Origin: Aureibacter tunicatorum | GTDB lineage: Bacteria; Bacteroidota; Bacteroidia; Cytophagales; Cyclobacteriaceae | Assembly: GCF_036492635.1 (NCBI RefSeq) | Contig: NZ_AP025305.1 | Location: 2,108,001-2,172,000 of the forward strand | Direction: 5' to 3' | Length of the DNA stretch: 64,000 nucleotides | Shown: positions 1 to 9,037 of the stretch, one piece after another | How positions within the stretch are numbered: position 1 is the first letter of the stretch | Layout of the letters: every line of letters starts with the position of its first letter | Notes under the pieces: generated by a model | Told to the model about the DNA's origin: nothing | The model's database searches: none | Seen by the model: the letters and a program-made list of their open reading frames with translations, nothing else | Translations under genes and position numbers: made by a program

Positions 1-404
1 TTGATTTTATTAAAGATAGTTGCCCTAAGATTTAAATATAAATTAGCAGCAAGGGTTTGAAGTATTACATCTGATAAATATCGGAATAGGGAAGCCATGA
101 GCACTGCGATAAAAACGACAGCGCAGACAAAAATCAATGCGGAAAACTTGCCATAGGTATCGATATAGTGATGCAAATAAAAGTTGAAAAGGTCTTCAAA
201 ATAGCGTGTTCCAATTTCGAATTCAGGTTTTTCTTTTACTATATTATTATTTTGAACAGTGTTGAAAAGTATATTCAAAACCGGAATCAATAATACGAGT
301 CTGAAAACGCTGAAGAAAGAGTAAAATATTGAATATATAAAGTACTTTGGTGCGAAGTTTCTAAGTGGTCGCGCAAATGAGAGTATTCTCAAGTATGTGT
401 TCAT
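1..404 (-). CDS. ABC exporter, N-terminal part (cut by window edge)
   Basis: The gene starts at an ATG (complement of 402-404) and runs off the left edge, so only the first 134 codons are visible. The translation begins MNTYLRILSFARPLRNFAPK and shows two hydrophobic segments, about residues 21-45 and 87-107, followed by a region that reads like the first cytoplasmic extension of an MsbA-type exporter. This opening matches the family of fused permease/ATPase exporters (lipid or drug flippases) in Cytophagales. The nucleotide-binding domain lies outside the window and was not seen, so the substrate cannot be stated. The neighbouring symporter is on the same strand but is separated by a terminator, so this is probably its own transcription unit. 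Confidence 0.75.
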   Translation of the reverse strand, partial: MNTYLRILSFARPLRNFAPKYFIYSIFYSFFSVFRLVLLIPVLNILFNTVQNNNIVKEKPEFEIGTRYFEDLFNFYLHHYIDTYGKFSALIFVCAVVFIAVLMASLFRYLSDVILQTLAANLYLNLRATIFNKI

Positions 405-492
405 CGAAATGTTTAGTTTTTATATAAGTCGTTCACTTAAGTTCGAAACAGCAAGTTAGTAAAAAAATGATTTATGAATTGCCCTAGAGATG

Positions 493-523
493 AAAAAAGC
501 CAAATCGAATTGATTTGGCTTTT
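493..523 (-). terminator. intrinsic terminator of the AGCS symporter gene
   Basis: A perfect 12-bp inverted repeat, AAAAGCCAAATC (495-506) and GATTTGGCTTTT (512-523), encloses a 5-nt loop. On the minus strand it is followed by a T run and lies 9 nt after the stop codon of the symporter gene. Confidence 0.85.
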
Positions 524-531
524 GAATTATG

Positions 532-2229
532 TTATGCATTTTGCTCTGTTTCTTCCAGTTTTTTTGTACCGTATTCTTTTTCAAAATCTTTCCAGTAAAC
601 TGACACAGTGTCTTTCATGTCTTTTCTAAGCAACAGTATACCAATTAGATTGGGCAAGGTCATGAAGGCAATAGCAATGCCTGCGAATGTCCAGATAATA
701 GTTGTGTCTGCGAATGAAGCGATGAAAAAGCCAGCGACATAAAGAATATTGAAATAAATAATGGATTTTGAACCAAAGAGGAATGTCATTGCTCGGCTCC
801 CATAATAAGACCAAGAAATCGCAGTCGAAAAAGCGAAAAGTAAAAGGCCTATAGAAACAATGAATTTGCCGGATTCGCCAAAGAATCCTTTGGTGAAGGC
901 TTTAGCTGTTAAAGGTGAGCTATGCAGTAATGATTTTCCGCTTACTGAAAGCTGTTCTATCTTGTCGGATATTTTTCCGTCTTTTACATTTAAGATTCCT
1001 GTAAACGGAGATTCATTGATCTGAATTTTAATTTCTTCGGCCAGCGATCTTGCATGTAAGGCTGAAATGTTCTTATTGGTGATTTTACCGTTGTTGACTT
1101 GTAAAATACCTGAGAACAAAGGCATTTCTTTTTCTCCCGAAAGCATTTGAAAGAGATTTTCTCTGTCTTGTTCTTTTTCATCTGAATAATTTACGGAGAG
1201 AAAATTAAGGTCGGACGTTTGAAATTGATTTTCGAATTTTTCATTCCAAACACCTGATGATAGCAAAGTCAAACCTGTAATCGTACATATGATTATCGTA
1301 TCGATAAATGGCTCTAAGATCGCAACGATACCCTCAGATACAGGTTCGTGAGCTTTTGCGGATGCGTGGGCTATTGGAGCGGAACCTTGACCCGCTTCAT
1401 TTGAGAATAAACCTCTGTTTACTCCTCTGTTGAAAGCAAAAGAAATTGTCGCTCCTAAGAATCCTCCTGCAGCGGCAGAGCCTGTGAATACATCTGCGAA
1501 TATGGATATAAAAGACGGCACTATGTTTTCAGCATTGTAAAAAATAACAGAAAGAGCTCCTATCAGGTAAATGAAAGCCATCGCAGGAACAAGTTTTTCG
1601 GTTACTTTTGCGATTCTTTTGATTCCGCCGATGATAACCAACCCTAATAATATAGCTAGGAAGCCTCCGGTTAATTTAGGGTCGATATTGAATGTGGCAT
1701 TGATGGAGGATGCGATACTATTGCTTTGAGGAAGGCTTCCTGTTCCAAAAGCGGAAATGATCGTGAAAATTGAAAACAAAATAGCGAGCCATTTCATGTT
1801 CAATTTATTTTTCATGTAATACATTGGTCCTCCAGACATGGAGCCGTCTTCAGCTTTTTCACGATATTTATGAGATAAAGTAACTTCGACAAATTTAGTC
1901 GTCATACCCAAAAAGGCAGTGACGATCATCCAAAAGATAGCTGCTGGACCTCCAAGGTGTATCGCATAGGCTACACCCGCGATATTTCCAGTGCCGACTG
2001 TCCCGGACAGAGCGGTAGCCAAAGCCTGAAAATGAGAAGTGTCGCCTTCGTCGTCTTTTTTGTCATATTTGCCTCGTAGTATATTTAGGGCATGCCTAAA
2101 ATAACGAAGTTGGGGGAATTTAAGGTAAATTGTGAAGAAAAGACCAGTGCCTAACAGCAAGTAAACAAACCAGTCTGAGCCGCCAATATACCCGTCTAGA
2201 GTTGAAAGAAGTTGATTGAGGTTTTGCAT
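532..2229 (-). CDS. sodium:alanine/glycine symporter (AGCS family)
   Basis: This is an inner-membrane cation-coupled amino-acid importer of the alanine or glycine:cation symporter family. Evidence is the family signature around [16 protein letters not shown], the [14 protein letters not shown] segment and about ten hydrophobic helices. An extra hydrophilic stretch of roughly 105 residues (about 363-470 counted from the longest frame) sits between two late helices and contains a duplicated motif of the form F(S/T)GIL-x-V-x-x-GKI. I chose the ATG at 2229. The frame stays open to a TTG at 2334, and those 35 extra residues look like a signal peptide ending LKAQ, so the longer start is possible. 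The substrate (alanine, glycine or another small amino acid) is inferred from the family only. A terminator follows the gene. Confidence 0.9.
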   Translation of the reverse strand: MQNLNQLLSTLDGYIGGSDWFVYLLLGTGLFFTIYLKFPQLRYFRHALNILRGKYDKKDDEGDTSHFQALATALSGTVGTGNIAGVAYAIHLGGPAAIFWMIVTAFLGMTTKFVEVTLSHKYREKAEDGSMSGGPMYYMKNKLNMKWLAILFSIFTIISAFGTGSLPQSNSIASSINATFNIDPKLTGGFLAILLGLVIIGGIKRIAKVTEKLVPAMAFIYLIGALSVIFYNAENIVPSFISIFADVFTGSAAAGGFLGATISFAFNRGVNRGLFSNEAGQGSAPIAHASAKAHEPVSEGIVAILEPFIDTIIICTITGLTLLSSGVWNEKFENQFQTSDLNFLSVNYSDEKEQDRENLFQMLSGEKEMPLFSGILQVNNGKITNKNISALHARSLAEEIKIQINESPFTGILNVKDGKISDKIEQLSVSGKSLLHSSPLTAKAFTKGFFGESGKFIVSIGLLLFAFSTAISWSYYGSRAMTFLFGSKSIIYFNILYVAGFFIASFADTTIIWTFAGIAIAFMTLPNLIGILLLRKDMKDTVSVYWKDFEKEYGTKKLEETEQNA

Positions 2230-2442
2230 TATCGTGAAATTATTTAGCAATTGAGCTTTTAAATTAAACAAAAAAAGGGTTAGGCACAATGCGAGGCTGT
2301 TAATTTTTATTAAATGATTGGTAAAATAGGTCAAGTTATATGCTTGACAAGTGTTGGCAAGGAAGTTTTTTTCTTTGTATGAAAGAAGCTTGGCAAGAGT
2401 GTAAAAAAGATGGAAATATCATGATAATTTCCCTTAAATTTT

Positions 2443-2450
2443 TAGCTTTG
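2443..2450 (+). promoter_or_regulatory. -7 promoter element upstream of gcvT
   Basis: TAGCTTTG matches the Bacteroidota -7 consensus TAnnTTTG, 28 nt before the gcvT start. No convincing -33 TTTG is present at 19-21 nt upstream, so this is a partial match. Confidence 0.45.
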
Positions 2451-2478
2451 TCAAGCAAGAATTAAACACATAGAGATA

Positions 2479-3579
2479 ATGGAAACAACAGAGTTAAAGA
2501 AAATCGCCTTGAATGACGTTCATGAGAGCTTGGGCGCGAAAATGGTTCCTTTTGCTGGGTACAATATGCCTGTTAGATATACGTCTGATTTGGAGGAGCA
2601 CCTTAAAGTAAGAGAAAGCGTTGGAGTGTTTGATGTTTCTCATATGGGTGAGTTTTTCCTAAGAGGCCCTAAAGCTTTGGATTTGATTCAAAGAGTTACA
2701 TCTAATGATGCTTCTAAGCTTTTCGACGGGAAAGCGCAATACTCTTGCTTGCCTAACGAAGATGGAGGAATTGTTGACGATCTACTTGTGTACAGAATCA
2801 GTGAAGAAGAGTACATGCTAGTAGTTAACGCTTCAAATATAGAGAAAGATTGGAATTGGATTTCTGAACGCAATACTGAAGGCGTTGAAATGGTGAACTT
2901 GTCTGATGAGTATTCATTGTTTGCTGTTCAAGGGCCTAAGGCTCATGAGGCTATGCAGTCGTTGACTGAAGTGAACCTTAAAGAAATGGTTTACTATACA
3001 TTCGAAATTGCTAAATTCGCTGGACAAGACGACGTGATCATTTCGGCTACAGGTTATACTGGCGCAGGCGGATTTGAGTTGTATGTAAAGAATGAAGCAG
3101 CCGTTGAGGTTTTCAATAGTATTTTGGAAGCTGGTAAGGATTGGGGAATTCAGCCAATTGGATTAGGGGCTAGAGATACTTTGAGATTGGAAAAAGGATT
3201 CTGTTTGTATGGAAACGATATAGACGATACTACTTCTCCGCTTGAAGCAGGTTTAGGATGGGTGACTAAATTCACAAAAGAATTTACAAATTCTGAAAAC
3301 CTTAAGAAGCAAAAAGAAGAAGGTGTAAAAAGAAGATTGGTAGGCTTTGTATTGGAAGAAAAAGGTATTCCTAGACATGGTTATGATATCGTTGATGCTG
3401 AAGGACAGATCATAGGGAAGGTAACTTCTGGTTCTTTGTCTCCTTGCATGAACAGCATTGGTATCGGTTTGGGATATGTAACTAAGGAAAACAGCAAAGC
3501 TGAATCTGAGATCTTTATTCAAGTAAGAAAGAAGCAATTGAAAGCAAAAGTTGTGAAGCTTCCTATTTACAATGGATAA
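2479..3579 (+). CDS. gcvT: aminomethyltransferase, glycine cleavage system T protein
   Basis: GcvT moves the methylene group from aminomethyl-lipoyl GcvH to tetrahydrofolate and releases ammonia, in the cytoplasm. At 366 residues it has the usual family length. The N-terminal half contains the folate-binding GCV_T domain ([10 protein letters not shown] near residue 50 and [11 protein letters not shown] near residue 195). The C-terminal barrel shows GIPRHGYDI and [11 protein letters not shown]. The ATG at 2479 agrees with known GcvT starts (short helix, then the [18 protein letters not shown] region). It stands alone between a -7 element and a strong terminator; gcvH and gcvP are not in the window. 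Confidence 0.97.
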   Translation: METTELKKIALNDVHESLGAKMVPFAGYNMPVRYTSDLEEHLKVRESVGVFDVSHMGEFFLRGPKALDLIQRVTSNDASKLFDGKAQYSCLPNEDGGIVDDLLVYRISEEEYMLVVNASNIEKDWNWISERNTEGVEMVNLSDEYSLFAVQGPKAHEAMQSLTEVNLKEMVYYTFEIAKFAGQDDVIISATGYTGAGGFELYVKNEAAVEVFNSILEAGKDWGIQPIGLGARDTLRLEKGFCLYGNDIDDTTSPLEAGLGWVTKFTKEFTNSENLKKQKEEGVKRRLVGFVLEEKGIPRHGYDIVDAEGQIIGKVTSGSLSPCMNSIGIGLGYVTKENSKAESEIFIQVRKKQLKAKVVKLPIYNG

Positions 3580-3603
3580 TCATTAAAGAGAATATACTTT
3601 TCG

Positions 3604-3629
3604 AAGCCTCCATAATGGAGGCTTTTTTT
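3604..3629 (+). terminator. intrinsic terminator of gcvT
   Basis: AAGCCTCC (3604-3611) and GGAGGCTT (3617-3624) form an 8-bp stem with loop ATAAT, followed by a T run. It lies 25 nt after the gcvT stop. Confidence 0.85.
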
Positions 3630-3713
3630 ATTATTTATTTTTTGGTAAAACATCTTAAGTGTTGAGAAGATTTATTTAGTATAATTATTTTCATTTGAAT
3701 AAATAATTGTTCA

Positions 3714-5585
3714 TTGACTCAAGGCCGATATAAAACTTCGCAAAAAACTAAGAAATCCGCTAAATCCAAGCAGGTTGGCGCCTTTCCTCTTGAGTCTAAA
3801 ATGCCTTTGGAGTCTGGTGAAAGACTTGCTCCAAAAACGAGATTGTTGCGGAGAAGACAATGGAACTTAGGAAGTCCTGAAAGAATGAAGATGTATCAGG
3901 AGGCTAAAAGCTCATCATCTGAAGAGCAGCCTAGCTTTGAGGATGTGAGATTCACTTTGATTGAAGGAGATTACGAAGATGCATTGACTTTGTTTGGATT
4001 CAATTGGTTCAAGTTGAAAGAGCATTTGGCTTATGAGCAATTCGCCGCAACGCCTGAAGAATATGCAGAACGGGTTGATACAATGAGAGGCTTTCTGGCT
4101 TTTAGAGAAGTGGTGGTGGATTCGCTTTTGGTTGAAACTCTTGAGTGGTTGGCGCGAAGCGCGTTTGGAGCTGCAGGAGAAGTGCATATTGAAAAAATCA
4201 TGAGAGGAGAGGAGAAGACGGGCTATCAACTTGATTACAATGGACAGAAAGTAATTGCGTCCGCACCTGGAAGTCAAGCTTTGACTTCGGATTATGATAT
4301 TACTTTTATAGTGCCAAATTTCGAAGAATGTGAAATCGATGCGGTGCATTATTTCAATGATCGTTTTAGAAAAAAATGGAAAGGAAAGGCTTCAGGAGTA
4401 GTGTTTGATACCAATGTATATACTAGCGGGTTTATGTCTGATTTCGCTCAGACAAAGCATAAAAGCCAATTTGCCCATCACATTCAAATGTATGATCAGT
4501 TCAGAATGAAAAAACATATTCTTCAGATGGCTTTATCTTTTTTACCGATAAGACAATATTTTAGTGAGAGAGAAGATGAAGGAATTGGTAGAGGTTGGAA
4601 AGTTTTTAAAGGCGCTACAAAAGTTAATTTGAAAGCTTACATGGATGGTCATTTAAATGAAGGTGAGGAGTTTATGGTTTTCAAAGTGGTGGATAGGGAA
4701 TTGGATGAAATATTCAATATGACCCAAGTTCTGCATGCGGAAACTATGGGGAAATTAGCAGCTCAAAAAAAACAGATAGAAAGAAGATATCCCGAGAAAA
4801 GTTTTAAGTTGATTTCTAAGATACAATTGAATTCACTTGCTGGAGATGAATTGTATGAACATGAATTGGTAAGGGTGAGGGAATTGATCGTAGAGAGAAG
4901 AAAGCTGTTGAAAGACTTGGAGCGAATGAGATTGAAAATGTTTCGTTCAAGAAAGATTGAGTCGCTTCTGGATAAGCTGCAATCTAATTTGATGGAATTT
5001 GAATTGTGTCAAGGAAGGGCATTGGTGTATGCAAATGAGGCTTATTACAATGCAGGCGCAGCTACTCATGTTGTGAAAGGAATGCAATCTGGTGGCGAAG
5101 TAGAGTTAGGCCGACAAAAACAAATGCAATCGTTATTGATGAATATTGGTTATAAGCTGCAGCACTTTGAGCATCACTTGGAGGAAGGAGGATTTGGAAG
5201 GGCTTTAGTTAATACCGCGAAGTATGGACAACGAGTTAGAGATGTTGTGATGAGGGGAAGTGAAGGGTTTAAAACTCCGTTTAAGAAGGTTGAAGGCACG
5301 GATGAATTCTTCGACCCTAAGCTATACGAAGCATTAGATGAGGATCTTGAACTTTTGGATATTGAGGAAAGGTTAATTAAATCATATAAAAAGAGCAAGA
5401 CCTTAGTTTCTCCAAGCGCGAAGGAAGCCGCCGCTGCAAAAGATTTTCATTTTGAAGGCTCTGTTGGTTTGACTCATAAAGGTGTCGAAAGACATTATAT
5501 GCACATGGCTCAAAATGTTCTGGGTCCTTATTATTTGGATAAATTTAGCAGGAAAGGGTTGAGGCTTTGGGGAGAAGTCAAATAG
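3714..5585 (+). CDS. orphan protein with nucleotidyltransferase-like motif
   Basis: I do not recognise this 623-residue protein. It has no signal peptide or membrane helix. Residues 1-65 are strongly basic and low in complexity. From about residue 125 there is a helix, then APGSQALTSDYDITF with G186-S187 and D193-x-D195, and later VVFDTNVY with D232. A GS pair followed by DxD and a third acidic residue on a later strand is the layout of the DNA polymerase beta-like nucleotidyltransferase fold, although the GS-to-DxD spacing here is shorter than usual. The middle (about 335-450) is rich in charged helices and may be coiled coil. Ends are well defined by frame, but the start is a TTG at 3714; an internal ATG at residue 30 is an alternative. 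It is monocistronic. Enzymatic activity, substrate and any toxin or effector role are inference only. Confidence 0.7.
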   Translation: MTQGRYKTSQKTKKSAKSKQVGAFPLESKMPLESGERLAPKTRLLRRRQWNLGSPERMKMYQEAKSSSSEEQPSFEDVRFTLIEGDYEDALTLFGFNWFKLKEHLAYEQFAATPEEYAERVDTMRGFLAFREVVVDSLLVETLEWLARSAFGAAGEVHIEKIMRGEEKTGYQLDYNGQKVIASAPGSQALTSDYDITFIVPNFEECEIDAVHYFNDRFRKKWKGKASGVVFDTNVYTSGFMSDFAQTKHKSQFAHHIQMYDQFRMKKHILQMALSFLPIRQYFSEREDEGIGRGWKVFKGATKVNLKAYMDGHLNEGEEFMVFKVVDRELDEIFNMTQVLHAETMGKLAAQKKQIERRYPEKSFKLISKIQLNSLAGDELYEHELVRVRELIVERRKLLKDLERMRLKMFRSRKIESLLDKLQSNLMEFELCQGRALVYANEAYYNAGAATHVVKGMQSGGEVELGRQKQMQSLLMNIGYKLQHFEHHLEEGGFGRALVNTAKYGQRVRDVVMRGSEGFKTPFKKVEGTDEFFDPKLYEALDEDLELLDIEERLIKSYKKSKTLVSPSAKEAAAAKDFHFEGSVGLTHKGVERHYMHMAQNVLGPYYLDKFSRKGLRLWGEVK

Positions 5586-5800
5586 TGTTTTTTTCGCCAA
5601 AGTTTATCATTGTTTAAGAATAGGAAATGATTATGTTCGATTTCAAGGTTGTCATGAGGCGGGATTTCTAAAAATAGCGTAGGAATGGATTGCAATGAAA
5701 TGTCGCTGGAACTTTTTAGTTTGCTGCGTAAAATAGTTTCTAGTTGCAATGGACTCATGACTTTTATTATTAACAACAAGTTTTGGTAAAGTCTGTTGCA

Positions 5801-5837
5801 AAAAAAACTCTTAAGAAAACTTATCCTTAAGAGCTTT
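5801..5837 (-). terminator. intrinsic terminator of the DUF1573 gene
   Basis: CTCTTAAG (5808-5815) and CTTAAGAG (5826-5833) form the stem. On the minus strand it is followed by a run of seven T, about 30 nt after the stop codon at 5864. Confidence 0.8.
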
Positions 5838-5863
5838 GGGGTTGACTTAGTTAAAAGTCTTTA

Positions 5864-6946
5864 TTATTTAATATTAGCCTTGATGTTCAACACTTGAGTT
5901 GGTGATGAAGGATCGTTTGAATATACAGTGATCGTTTTGTATTGATTCCCTGATCTTCCAGTTGGATCAAAAGTTACTTTGATAGTTCCTGTTTGTCCAG
6001 GCTTGATTGTCGTTTTGCTAAGCTTAGATACAGTGCAACCGCAGTTTGTTTTCGTTTTACGAATTGTCAGGTTGCTTTTGCCCGTATTTGTGAATGTGAA
6101 TTCATGAGTTTTTTTCTCACTAGCGTTGATAGTTCCAAAATCATATGTTTTCTTTTCGAAAGTCAGCTTTGGTGCATTTGCTTTTTCTTCTTCCGTTAGT
6201 TTTGGAAAATACTCTTCGATCGTTGAGACTACTCTGAACTTCTTTTCAGGATCAGTGCCGTCATTAGTTCCTAAGATAATATTGTCAGTAACAAAGCCAT
6301 AATCATCCTTAGATTTAGCATCATAAGTTAAGGTGATAGTTGCTTTTTGTTTAGGTTCGATTGTTGAAGGCTCGACTTTTACTTTGATAAATGAAGGAAT
6401 CGTGTTTTTACCTGTAAAAGTAAGTGCTTTGCTGCCTCCGTTAGCTACGATGAATTTTTTTTCAACAGGCTTTTCCGTGTTAATTCGTCCCATATTGAAC
6501 GTTTTGTATTTTACACGAAGGCTTCCCATTTCCGCAGGAAATTCATCTTCAAGTGTTTTAGGCTTAGCTTCCACATTTCCTTTGATATAAACTCTTGTTG
6601 TTGCTGGATCTGCGTTTGAAGTAATCGTAAGCGACTTGTGAAATTGTCCAGGTCTGTTTTTAGGGTTGTATTTGGCTAATATAAATCCTTGTTTCCCCGG
6701 CAGGATAGGCTCTTTACTCCAGGCTGGTGTTGTACAGCCGCATGAAGCTCTTACAGATTCAATTTTCAACGGGATGTTGCCAGTGTTTGTGAATACAAAT
6801 TTGTGCTCAACAGGACCATCTCCTTCTTTGATTTTACCGAAATCGTAAGTCGTTTCTTCGAAATTGATTTTGGCTCCTTGTTGCGCGAATGCTTGAAATT
6901 GAAACATGATAAGCGCCAACGCTGCCAAGTAACGATTTATTCTCAT
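5864..6946 (-). CDS. secreted DUF1573 protein
   Basis: This 360-residue exported protein has a signal peptide (residues 1-21, ending AFA before Q22) and three Ig-like ASH/DUF1573-type units. The first and third each start with a TTYDFG or KTYDFG strand and carry a CGCT motif (C69/C71 and C302/C304). The middle unit, about residues 140-245, lacks the cysteines. DUF1573 proteins are abundant in Bacteroidota and are usually envelope proteins of unknown function; the paired cysteines may form disulfides or bind metal, which is unproven. The gene is transcribed divergently from trpS and ends at its own terminator. The family call is firm; the function is not known. Confidence 0.9.
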   Translation of the reverse strand: MRINRYLAALALIMFQFQAFAQQGAKINFEETTYDFGKIKEGDGPVEHKFVFTNTGNIPLKIESVRASCGCTTPAWSKEPILPGKQGFILAKYNPKNRPGQFHKSLTITSNADPATTRVYIKGNVEAKPKTLEDEFPAEMGSLRVKYKTFNMGRINTEKPVEKKFIVANGGSKALTFTGKNTIPSFIKVKVEPSTIEPKQKATITLTYDAKSKDDYGFVTDNIILGTNDGTDPEKKFRVVSTIEEYFPKLTEEEKANAPKLTFEKKTYDFGTINASEKKTHEFTFTNTGKSNLTIRKTKTNCGCTVSKLSKTTIKPGQTGTIKVTFDPTGRSGNQYKTITVYSNDPSSPTQVLNIKANIK

Positions 6947-7002
6947 ATCTTGAATATATTTAAATTGTAGTTTTAAATTTAAAAATTTAATGGAATATAA
7001 AA

Positions 7003-7083
7003 AAAAATAACATTCTTTGTGCCTTAATTTTACCTTGAATGTTATTTTTGACGATCAAAAATTAGGTGATTAAGGTTAAAATT
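7003..7083 (+). promoter_or_regulatory. possible structured leader / pseudoknot upstream of trpS
   Basis: A perfect 13-bp inverted repeat, AAAAATAACATTC (7003-7015) and GAATGTTATTTTT (7037-7049), lies 80 nt before the trpS start. Part of its 21-nt loop, AATTTTACCTT (7026-7036), is complementary to AAGGTTAAAATT (7072-7083) apart from one bulged base, so loop and downstream strand could pair as an H-type pseudoknot. It sits between two divergent genes, so the stem may instead be a DNA operator or a terminator-like element. Function and transcription through this region are inferred. Confidence 0.4.
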
Positions 7084-7129
7084 CGTTAAAAAACGATATA
7101 TTAAAAATATTTAAAGATTTAATACCATT

Positions 7130-8101
7130 ATGGCTAGAGTCTTAACAGGAATTCAAAGTTCGGGTCGTCCTCATTTGGGGAATTTGCTAGGAGCGATTTT
7201 GCCGGCGATAGAACTTTCCGAGAAAGAAGGCAATGATTGTTTGTTTTTTATTGCCGATCTGCATTCTTTGACAACTATCAAAGACGGTGATGTAAGAAAA
7301 GAAAATGTCGACGCAGTGGCGGCAGCTTGGCTTGCCTTCGGTTTTGATACGGAGAATAATATTTTCTACAGACAATCAAAAATTCCTGAAATATGCGAAT
7401 TGGCTTGGTATCTAAATTGTTTCACGCCATACCCTATGCTGGCAAATGCTCATTCTTTCAAGGATAAATCTGATAGGCTGTCTGATGTTAATGCGGGACT
7501 TTTTACATATCCAGTCTTAATGACAGCTGATATTATCATGTTTGATGCTGAGGAGATCCCTGTTGGACGAGATCAAATGCAGCATGTGGAGATGGCTCGA
7601 GATATTGCTGGTTCAATTAACAACAAGTTTGAGCAAGAGGTGTTCGTTTTGCCATCAAGCAAGATTCAGGAAGATGTAAAAATCATTCCGGGAACAGATG
7701 GCTCAAAAATGAGTAAGTCATATGGTAATATTATAGATATATTCTTGCCCAAGAAGCAACTGAAAAAGCAGGTGATGTCAATTGTCACTGATTCCACGCC
7801 ATTAGAGGAGCCTAAAGATCCAGAAACGTGCAATGTTTTTTCTTTATATAAACTTTTGGCGAATGCCGAGCAGGTGGAAGAAATGAGAAAGAACTATGTT
7901 GCTGGAGGCTTTGGTTATGGTCATGCGAAGACGGCTTTGTTGGAATTAATACTTGAGAAATATAAAGAGCCTAGGGAGAAGTTTGACTTCTATATGGAGA
8001 ATAGAGAAGAACTTTACAAAAAGTTGGAAGTTGGAGAGGAAAAAGCAAGAAAAATTGCTTCAACGACAATCAGTAGAGTGAGAAAAGTTTTAGGCTTTTA
8101 G
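7130..8101 (+). CDS. trpS: tryptophanyl-tRNA synthetase
   Basis: TrpS is a class I aminoacyl-tRNA synthetase that charges tRNA-Trp in the cytoplasm. The 323-residue length is usual for bacterial TrpS. The HIGH-equivalent motif is in GRPHLGNLLG near residue 12, and the KMSKS loop is KMSKSYGN near residue 195. The stretch containing PVGRDQMQHVEMARDIA is also typical of the family. The ATG at 7130 places the Rossmann fold right at the N terminus, as in homologues. It is monocistronic, with an unusual inverted-repeat leader upstream and a long terminator hairpin downstream. Confidence 0.97.
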   Translation: MARVLTGIQSSGRPHLGNLLGAILPAIELSEKEGNDCLFFIADLHSLTTIKDGDVRKENVDAVAAAWLAFGFDTENNIFYRQSKIPEICELAWYLNCFTPYPMLANAHSFKDKSDRLSDVNAGLFTYPVLMTADIIMFDAEEIPVGRDQMQHVEMARDIAGSINNKFEQEVFVLPSSKIQEDVKIIPGTDGSKMSKSYGNIIDIFLPKKQLKKQVMSIVTDSTPLEEPKDPETCNVFSLYKLLANAEQVEEMRKNYVAGGFGYGHAKTALLELILEKYKEPREKFDFYMENREELYKKLEVGEEKARKIASTTISRVRKVLGF

Positions 8102-8128
8102 AAACTACGTATTTTAATAAATTTTGAT

Positions 8129-8175
8129 GAGCTTTGAGATGAATTCATTAGATTTCATTTCAAAGCTCTTTTTTT
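8129..8175 (+). terminator. intrinsic terminator of trpS
   Basis: A 15-bp stem with one G-U pair, 8129-8143 against 8154-8168, has loop TTCATTAGAT and a seven-T tail. The T tail ends directly at the ATG of the next gene (8176). Confidence 0.85.
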
Positions 8176-8958
8176 ATGATTCAATATTTTAAGATTGATA
8201 CGGATGCAATTCAAAAAATGAGTGTGCAACCGGTTGCGCCACGTCAAAGAGCGTATTATGAGTTGATGTGGGTGCAAAAAGGGAATGCGAACTTTATCAT
8301 AGACACGGACAAGTTTTCGGTTGCTTCGAATGCATTTTTCGCTATTTCAAAAGATCGGTTTCATCAATTTTTGCCAGATGCTCATGTTGAAGGCCAAGTG
8401 ATTCGTTTTACAGAAGAAATGATAGATGAGTTTCCCAAGTGCTTATTCAGCAAGTTCAATAACTTGGCGGAAATTAAAGTGGGAGGCAATGACAATGAGG
8501 CTTTTGAGATGTTATTTAGCCTCTTTTCTGCTGAAGTGGCAAAGAAGAAAGGTAATATGAAAGTGATATTGCTTTATCTTAAGGCGATTTTATACAAATT
8601 GGAAGGCTTGAAATCTGTTGAAAAAGATTCATCGCTATTTATGGACCAATTTGATAGGTTTCAGATGCTGATTGATCAACATTTGCATACAAATCATGAT
8701 GTAGCTTTTTATGCAGATGCTTTGAATGTAAGTATGAAAAAGCTGACCCAGATTACAAAAAGTGTCATAGCTGAAACCCCTTCATCAGTGATTTCCAAAA
8801 GATTGATAATAGAAGCCAAGAAGTTGTTGGCATATTCGGATGAATCAATTTCATCAATAGCTTATGATCTTGGATTTGATGATAACTCTTATTTTTCAAA
8901 ATTTTTTAAGAAAAAAACGAAAATGCTGCCTAAGGAATTTAGAAAGAGTTTAAGTTGA
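8176..8958 (+). CDS. AraC-family transcriptional regulator
   Basis: This 260-residue protein has an N-terminal cupin-like sensing domain (about residues 20-110) and a C-terminal pair of helix-turn-helix motifs (about 160-258). The second one contains SISSIAYDLGFDDNSYFSKFFKK, split by the conserved glycine and phenylalanine of the AraC signature. It is predicted to bind DNA in the cytoplasm; ligand and targets are unknown. The first ATG falls immediately after the T tract of the trpS terminator, so a promoter inside or just after that terminator, or a start at the internal ATG at 8218, must be considered. The next gene, a thioredoxin-fold protein 79 nt downstream, is a plausible partner. Confidence 0.9.
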   Translation: MIQYFKIDTDAIQKMSVQPVAPRQRAYYELMWVQKGNANFIIDTDKFSVASNAFFAISKDRFHQFLPDAHVEGQVIRFTEEMIDEFPKCLFSKFNNLAEIKVGGNDNEAFEMLFSLFSAEVAKKKGNMKVILLYLKAILYKLEGLKSVEKDSSLFMDQFDRFQMLIDQHLHTNHDVAFYADALNVSMKKLTQITKSVIAETPSSVISKRLIIEAKKLLAYSDESISSIAYDLGFDDNSYFSKFFKKKTKMLPKEFRKSLS

Positions 8959-9037
8959 TTTTTGGTTTGGCTAGAAATTACCATTTTTTGAATTCAGCTT
9001 ACCATTTATTCTATTTTAAGTTGTCGAACTTTAACTT

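Noticed and set aside
5531-5779. 82-codon minus-strand frame after the DUF1573 terminator
   Set aside because: It overlaps the 3' end of the 623-residue gene, shows no domain, has no visible promoter, and its composition looks like antisense of a coding region plus AT-rich spacer. A real small gene cannot be fully excluded.
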